In this document: in pieces, positions 60,103-64,000 of the stretch | How the letters are laid out: each line of letters opens with the position of its first letter | How positions within the stretch are numbered: the stretch's first letter is position 1 | Assembly: GCF_002156705.1 (NCBI RefSeq) | Contig: NZ_CP019893.1 | Location: forward strand, 3,410,001 to 3,474,000 | DNA length: 64,000 nt | Reading direction: 5' to 3' | Origin: Natrarchaeobaculum aegyptiacum | Lineage (GTDB): Archaea > Halobacteriota > Halobacteria > Halobacteriales > Natrialbaceae | Program-made: the position numbers and the translations under genes | Notes under the pieces: generated by a model | The model's input: the letters and a program-made list of their open reading frames with translations, nothing else | The model's database searches: none | What the model was told of the DNA's origin: nothing

Positions 60103-61065
60103 ATGAAACGCCTGTCCCACCAGCGAGAGCGTGACGAGTCGACAGCGTCCGAAACGAGCACGGAGACGGGGGTTCGCACCTGTCCAGAGTGTGACTCGCA
60201 AGCGCTCGTCCGAAGTTCGGATGGGAGTGAAGTCAGTTGTGAAGACTGTGGATTGATCCTCGAGGAGGAGACGATCGATCGCGGGCCGGAGTGGCGCGCG
60301 TTCACTGCCGCCGAACGGGACAGCAAATCTCGCGTTGGGGCACCGACCACCCAGACGATGCACGACAAGGGGCTGACGACCACGATCGACTGGAAGAACA
60401 AAGACGCCTACGGTCGATCACTGTCCTCGGAGAAGCGCAGCCAGATGAACCGCCTCCGGAAGTGGCAAGAGCGCATCCGAACCAAGGACGCGGGCGAACG
60501 GAACCTCCAGCTCGCACTCTCCGAGACTGACCGGATGGCGTCCGCCCTCGGTGTCCCCCGATCGGTTCGCGAAGTCGCCAGCGTTCTGTACCGGCGCGCA
60601 CTCGAGGACGACCTCATCCGTGGCCGATCGATCGAGGGCGTCGCCACGAGCACGCTGTACGCTGCCTGTCGGATGGAAGGGATCCCGCGCTCGCTCGACG
60701 AGGTTGCGGCGGTCTCACGCGTCGACCGGATGGAAATCGGACGGACCTATCGATACATCTCACAGGAACTCAGTCTCGAGATGCAACCCGTCGATCCGAA
60801 GAAGTACGTCCCGCGGTTCTGTTCGGAACTGGATCTCTCCGAAGAGGTCGAGATCAAGGCGAACGAGATTATCGACACGACGGCCGAGCAGGGGATGCTC
60901 TCGGGGAAGTCACCGACGGGGTACGCCGCGGCCGCGATCTACGCGAGTGCGTTGCTGTGTAACGAGAAGAAGACCCAGCGAGAGGTCGCCGAGGTGTCCC
61001 AGGTCACCGAGGTCACGATTCGGAATCGGTATCAGGAACAGATCAGTGCGATGGGAATTCACTGA
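60103..61065 (+). CDS. tfb: Transcription initiation factor IIB (TFB)
   Basis: TFB bridges TBP and RNA polymerase at archaeal promoters. The 320-residue protein has an N-terminal zinc ribbon (CPECDSQAL...CEDCGLIL), then a B-reader/linker with PEWRAFTAAERDSKSRVG and TTTIDWKNKDAYGR. Two cyclin-fold repeats follow (about 125-215 and 225-315); the second ends TQREVAEVSQVTEVTIRNRY. The N-terminal 25 residues before the ribbon are Ser/Thr/Glu-rich. The ATG at 60103 (MKRLSHQRERDE) is taken; an in-frame GTG at 60088 is closer to the TATA element. Haloarchaea encode many TFBs, so this is one of several and may be specialised. Confidence 0.95.
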   Translation: MKRLSHQRERDESTASETSTETGVRTCPECDSQALVRSSDGSEVSCEDCGLILEEETIDRGPEWRAFTAAERDSKSRVGAPTTQTMHDKGLTTTIDWKNKDAYGRSLSSEKRSQMNRLRKWQERIRTKDAGERNLQLALSETDRMASALGVPRSVREVASVLYRRALEDDLIRGRSIEGVATSTLYAACRMEGIPRSLDEVAAVSRVDRMEIGRTYRYISQELSLEMQPVDPKKYVPRFCSELDLSEEVEIKANEIIDTTAEQGMLSGKSPTGYAAAAIYASALLCNEKKTQREVAEVSQVTEVTIRNRYQEQISAMGIH

Positions 61066-61189
61066 TTCGGGCTGGCGCTACCGTCGACTCGCCACCCAGA
61101 CAGCCTGCAAGGCCGGCGACGGCCGCTCTCCCGGCCCCTTTCAAAAACCGTCGACGATTCGTGCTCCGTCTCCTGTCCACTGGCGTTAG

Positions 61190-61262
61190 CTGAAAGAGAG
61201 GGCGCTAAGCCCCCGTCCTCAAGGAGCGAGGTGGGGCCGAGCGAGTAGGGCGGAGTAGTTCA
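61190..61262 (-). mobile_element. Right-end fragment of another IS200/IS605-type element
   Basis: Read on the minus strand this runs gtgaactactccgccctac, then cctcgctccttgagg, then ggggcttagcgcc, ending ctctttcagctaac. Two small hairpins (cctc...gagg and gggcttagcgcc) fit the right ends of haloarchaeal IS1341-type elements as I remember them. It differs from the two gaggatgtca-type ends elsewhere in the window. Upstream on the same strand about 150 bases (61263-61412) can be read in pieces as protein but show no TnpB zinc ribbon. I regard it as a scar. Confidence 0.5.
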
Positions 61263-61412
61263 CCGTAAGTTTCCCCGCCCTGAACCTGTACTCGAGGAAC
61301 GGCGGCAGTACCGTCTCAGTGCTGACCGCGACGGTCGCCATCGTGTACACGGTACCCGGAAGCACCGCCTGCTCGTGGCGTCTCCGACGCCACCATCCTC
61401 TTCGATAGAGAG

Positions 61413-62027
61413 TCACCCGACGATGTTGTTGATGGTGATCACGACGAAGATGAGGATCACAATTTCGCTCACGATCCACGAATGTGTGTTCATCCACGTG
61501 CGAACCTTCGGAAGGAGCGTCTCCGCACGATCGCCGATCGTAACCAGCGAAAGCGATGGAAGGGCCAGAAACAGCAGGGTCAGCAAGACGAACCCGGTCG
61601 CGTGCCACAGCGGTTCGCCGTGACTCGCGAGGTAGGTCCCGACGGTGATCGACGTGAGAATGTCGGTCGGAAAGAACCCCATCAGCAGGAATCCGAGCTG
61701 AAACGAGAACGTCGGATTCGCGGTCTCGAGTCTCCCCATCCACGTCGGCGGCTCCGACTGTTCACGCTTCAGGTAGACGTTCACCATCGCAGCGATGAGG
61801 ATCACGAGCACGAGCAGTTGCAGCATCCGGTTCGATCCGCCCTGACGAACGCCGCTCCCGAAATAATACGCGAGCGTGACGACGAAGCTGATAGAGAGGG
61901 AAGCACCGAAGACGAACGCGGCCGAATTCCGCCGCCAGTCCTCGCTCGTGGCCAGAAAGATGGCGCTGAGGATTTGCGGCCCGCCGATCATGACGAACAC
62001 CAGCGGGAGAATCACCAGGAAGTTCAT
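61413..62027 (-). CDS. GAP/LysE-like six-helix membrane protein
   Basis: The 204-residue polytopic membrane protein has about six helices, starting MNFLVILPLVFVMIGGPQIL. A cytosolic stretch (LKREQSEPPTWMGRLETANP) sits in the middle, and helices such as LLTLLFLALPSLSLVTIGD and IVSEIVILIFVVITINN follow. The topology of two three-helix halves, and the conserved-looking G-F-F-P-T-D segment (LLMGFFPTDILTSI), match the GAP (Sap, sulfolipid-1-addressing) branch of the LysE superfamily. Members are putative exporters. The substrate is unknown. Confidence 0.75.
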   Translation of the reverse strand: MNFLVILPLVFVMIGGPQILSAIFLATSEDWRRNSAAFVFGASLSISFVVTLAYYFGSGVRQGGSNRMLQLLVLVILIAAMVNVYLKREQSEPPTWMGRLETANPTFSFQLGFLLMGFFPTDILTSITVGTYLASHGEPLWHATGFVLLTLLFLALPSLSLVTIGDRAETLLPKVRTWMNTHSWIVSEIVILIFVVITINNIVG

Positions 62028-62210
62028 CGGTCGAGGATTACACGCGTGATCGCAGCCCGTTCGTCGACGCTCGAGGTGTTCGGCTCACGGCGATGAACGA
62101 CGCCGATCGAAACCGCGCGGTTCGAGCATCGGCGGTTGTTGCTATTGCTATAGCAGGAACACTCTTCATGCCATGGCAACGAGATTTTTCCACGACCGGT
62201 ACTGACCGTC

Positions 62211-63065
62211 TCACGTAGTTTTCTCGTCCTCGGACTCCTTCGCTGCTCCGGGCTCTGTGCCGGGTTCGTCTTCGTTCGGCACCTCTTCGTCGGGCTCGAT
62301 GTCCACTTCGTCTGGAATGGAGTCCTCCGTGAGGAGGATCTCGAACGGTTCGTCGGCGGGTGCAGTATCTGGTTCGAGGTAGCCAATCGCGAACGCGGAG
62401 TAGACGGTTCCGCCGGCGAGGGACACGTCGACTTCGAAGACGCTGGTCTCTCGGTCACCCGCCGGGTAGATGTCGATCGTATACTCACCCTCCGGGACTT
62501 CGATGTAGCCCGATTCACCAAACGCGACGTTCTCGAACAGCGCCTCCCCGGTTTCACCGGCAACGACGTCCACTGCAGGCGCATCGGGTGAGGCGTGGAG
62601 GACGCGAACGCGAGCGGTACCCGGATCGACCGGGCTGTTATCGTCGTCGAGAAACAGCGCCTCGAGGGGCTGGTTTTCGGCGGCCACTTCGCCGATCACC
62701 GCGAGGAGACCGTCGACGGTGGGGTCCACGTCGCCGGCCTCGACGGTCTCCTCGAGCACTGCTTCGGCCGGGTCGACACCGGTGGGAACGACCTGGATTG
62801 TGTACGTGCCAGGCGCGAGGTCGCGGTAGTCGGTGACCGTCCCGTACGAGATGCCCTCGCGGACCCGCTCTCCGTCGACGTAGATGTCGATGGTGGGTGC
62901 GTCGGGTGAGAGGTGTGCAACTCGAGTCTGGAAGTCGGTATCGACTGGCTGGTCGTTCGGTTCGTGGTCACTCGAGGCGGCCGTGGTCTGTCCGACGCCG
63001 CTGACCACCACGATGCCGCCGCCGATCTGGATGATTCGCCGTCGGCTCACACCATTTTCAGTCAT
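62211..63065 (-). CDS. Tat-exported protein with two DUF4397 domains
   Basis: The 284-residue protein has a twin-arginine signal (SRRRIIQIGGGIVVVSGVG). Two tandem beta-rich DUF4397 repeats follow, with the shared motif ARV(A/L)H(L/A)SPDAP: first TRVAHLSPDAPTIDIYVDGE (about 45-145), second ARVRVLHASPDAPAVDVVAG (about 150-250). The tail (about 255-284) is very acidic and probably disordered. DUF4397 proteins are surface or secreted, of unknown ligand. No lipobox is present, so it is probably released or wall-associated. A TATA-like ctattatcg (about 63088-63096) lies 25-30 bases before the ATG. Confidence 0.9.
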   Translation of the reverse strand: MTENGVSRRRIIQIGGGIVVVSGVGQTTAASSDHEPNDQPVDTDFQTRVAHLSPDAPTIDIYVDGERVREGISYGTVTDYRDLAPGTYTIQVVPTGVDPAEAVLEETVEAGDVDPTVDGLLAVIGEVAAENQPLEALFLDDDNSPVDPGTARVRVLHASPDAPAVDVVAGETGEALFENVAFGESGYIEVPEGEYTIDIYPAGDRETSVFEVDVSLAGGTVYSAFAIGYLEPDTAPADEPFEILLTEDSIPDEVDIEPDEEVPNEDEPGTEPGAAKESEDEKTT

Positions 63066-63185
63066 GCGGTTGTCACCAACGGCGATATCGATAATAGTGC
63101 ACCCACTTGCAGGCGTCGGCCGATGCAGTTCCGAAGCTCGATATCGAACGCGTTGGGCCTTCCGAGCGACATCAGGTTATAGGCT

Positions 63186-63690
63186 GAACAGGCGCAATAC
63201 CACGGTCTTCAGGCCGTGGATACGCGCCGTCACATAGTGCCACGGTCCACCATCAAGAGCATGGCTGAGTTTCCGATCCTAACGTTCAAGTTACAGGATT
63301 TCCGATATGTTGGCAAGGTCAGGTCGGAACGGAGCGGATTCCGAACGACCTTCGGAGGCGGCCTGTCCGCCCATATAACAAGGCAGTATCCGAAAGACAG
63401 GTGATGAACACCGCATTCTAGACGAGTGCGGTCGCGTGTCTCTTGTTTCAGCAACCCACGATACCTCTGAGTCTGTTGACGCTGACTCGGTGTTCGCCGG
63501 GCAAAAACAACCACGAACGCCGACGACGCCGAGGATAGGAGTAACGGCGGTTTGGCACCGCCAGTCAGCCACCGACCACGACGACTGGGTTAAACGGGTT
63601 CCCGAGAAGTGGCGGCGTCCTTGGTTGGAAACCTGAAACTCTCACCGCTCGGGATTCCTCCGCGTGAACGCGGAGGAGGATGTCAATGGC
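63186..63690 (+). mobile_element. Probable internally deleted IS200/IS605-type element
   Basis: The left side has a perfect hairpin, ccacggtcttcaggccgtgg (63200-63219), of the kind that marks left ends of these transposons. The right side has cctccgcg-tgaa-cgcggagg (63657-63676) followed by gaggatgtca (63676-63685), identical to the last ten bases of the TnpB element at 17.9 kb. The 440 bases between carry no TnpA or TnpB motif, so the element has lost its genes or the two ends belong to different scars. It fills the 720-base gap between the DUF4397 gene and the acetyltransferase. Confidence 0.5.
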
Positions 63691-63786
63691 GACCGTTTTC
63701 GCGAAAGCAAGTTCCGTGTGGCGTTTCACCACGGCCAAGCAGTTGACTTCCGTCGAGAGGGTGTGGAACCTGAGAGCCAAAGAGCG

Positions 63787-64000
63787 TCACCTTGTCACTG
63801 CACGGGAGAAAATGACTGTCTCGTATGTCGTACCACCCGCTTCGAACTCGCCGGTACTTTCCCGTTCAAAATTGTGCTTTTCGTAGAAGCTCACCCCGAT
63901 GTCGTTTTGCGGCAACACCTCCAGTGAAACGGTTGTTGCGTCACTGGGCAAACGCTTGACGCCTGTTTCGAGGAGTTCGCTTCCGATACCCCGCCCCCAG
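63787..64000 (-). CDS. GNAT family N-acetyltransferase, C-terminal part (5' end outside window)
   Basis: The gene enters from the right edge on the minus strand and stops at the TGA at 63787-63789. The visible 70 residues begin WGRGIGSELLETGVKRLP, the acetyl-CoA pyrophosphate-binding motif A (R/QxxGxG/A). SLEVLPQNDIGVSFYEKHNF follows, the classical NxxAxxFYEKxGF motif B, then a final beta strand TYETVIFSRAVTR. Substrate unknown. The right end of an IS200/IS605-like scar lies 100 bases downstream of its stop. Confidence 0.85.
   Translation of the reverse strand, partial: WGRGIGSELLETGVKRLPSDATTVSLEVLPQNDIGVSFYEKHNFERESTGEFEAGGTTYETVIFSRAVTR

Overview
The window looks like chromosomal DNA of an extremely halophilic archaeon (class Halobacteria, probably Natrialbaceae, though I cannot prove the family from here). 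The proteins are very acidic and the DNA is GC-rich. Many genes have a TATA-like element 25-30 bases before the start codon, which suggests leaderless transcripts. Lineage markers include a GINS C-terminus, an archaeal TFB, DUF63, bacterio-opsin-activator-type HTH regulators, a fused FolC-FolP and BCCT transporters. I found no rRNA, tRNA or CRISPR array.

Positions 1-15.6 kb are mostly housekeeping: GINS (partial), a 1-Cys peroxiredoxin, DUF63, an inositol-monophosphatase/FBPase, tyrA coupled to an Rsm22-like methyltransferase, surE and two crotonases. Next come ATP-dependent PEP carboxykinase and a gap-pgk operon, which together cover part of gluconeogenesis. 15.6-18.4 kb is an insertion-sequence graveyard: two convergent IS6-type transposase relics, a palindromic MITE fragment inside one of them, and a broken TnpB that keeps an omegaRNA-like right end. 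An intact copy of the MITE palindrome at 1.65 kb supplies the 3' end of a frameshifted HTH gene.

18.4-45.4 kb is the most coherent block. Around an AlaX editing enzyme, osmoregulation genes (K+ channel, two UspA proteins, two tiny membrane proteins) and CysE, it carries a nearly complete set for taking up methylated compounds and oxidising their methyl groups through folate. The set comprises two BCCT transporters, a dimethylglycine/sarcosine dehydrogenase-like flavoprotein with its own ETF, a DmdA/GcvT-type demethylase next to a methylene-THF reductase, FolD, formate-THF ligase and a formate dehydrogenase. The FolC-FolP fusion would make the folate. A serine/threonine ammonia-lyase and RidA could consume the serine made from the remaining glycine. 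This co-localised demethylation/C1-oxidation module is my main candidate for an undescribed system; the substrate is inferred.

45.4-64 kb holds regulators and sensors: two translationally coupled HTH regulators, a third IS6 relic, an acyl-CoA-reductase-like SDR with an aldehyde dehydrogenase, and three histidine kinases. Two of the kinases are divergent globin-coupled sensors, one with seven PAS repeats. A TFB, a GAP-family membrane protein, a Tat-exported DUF4397 protein, IS200/IS605 remnants and a partial GNAT acetyltransferase close the window.
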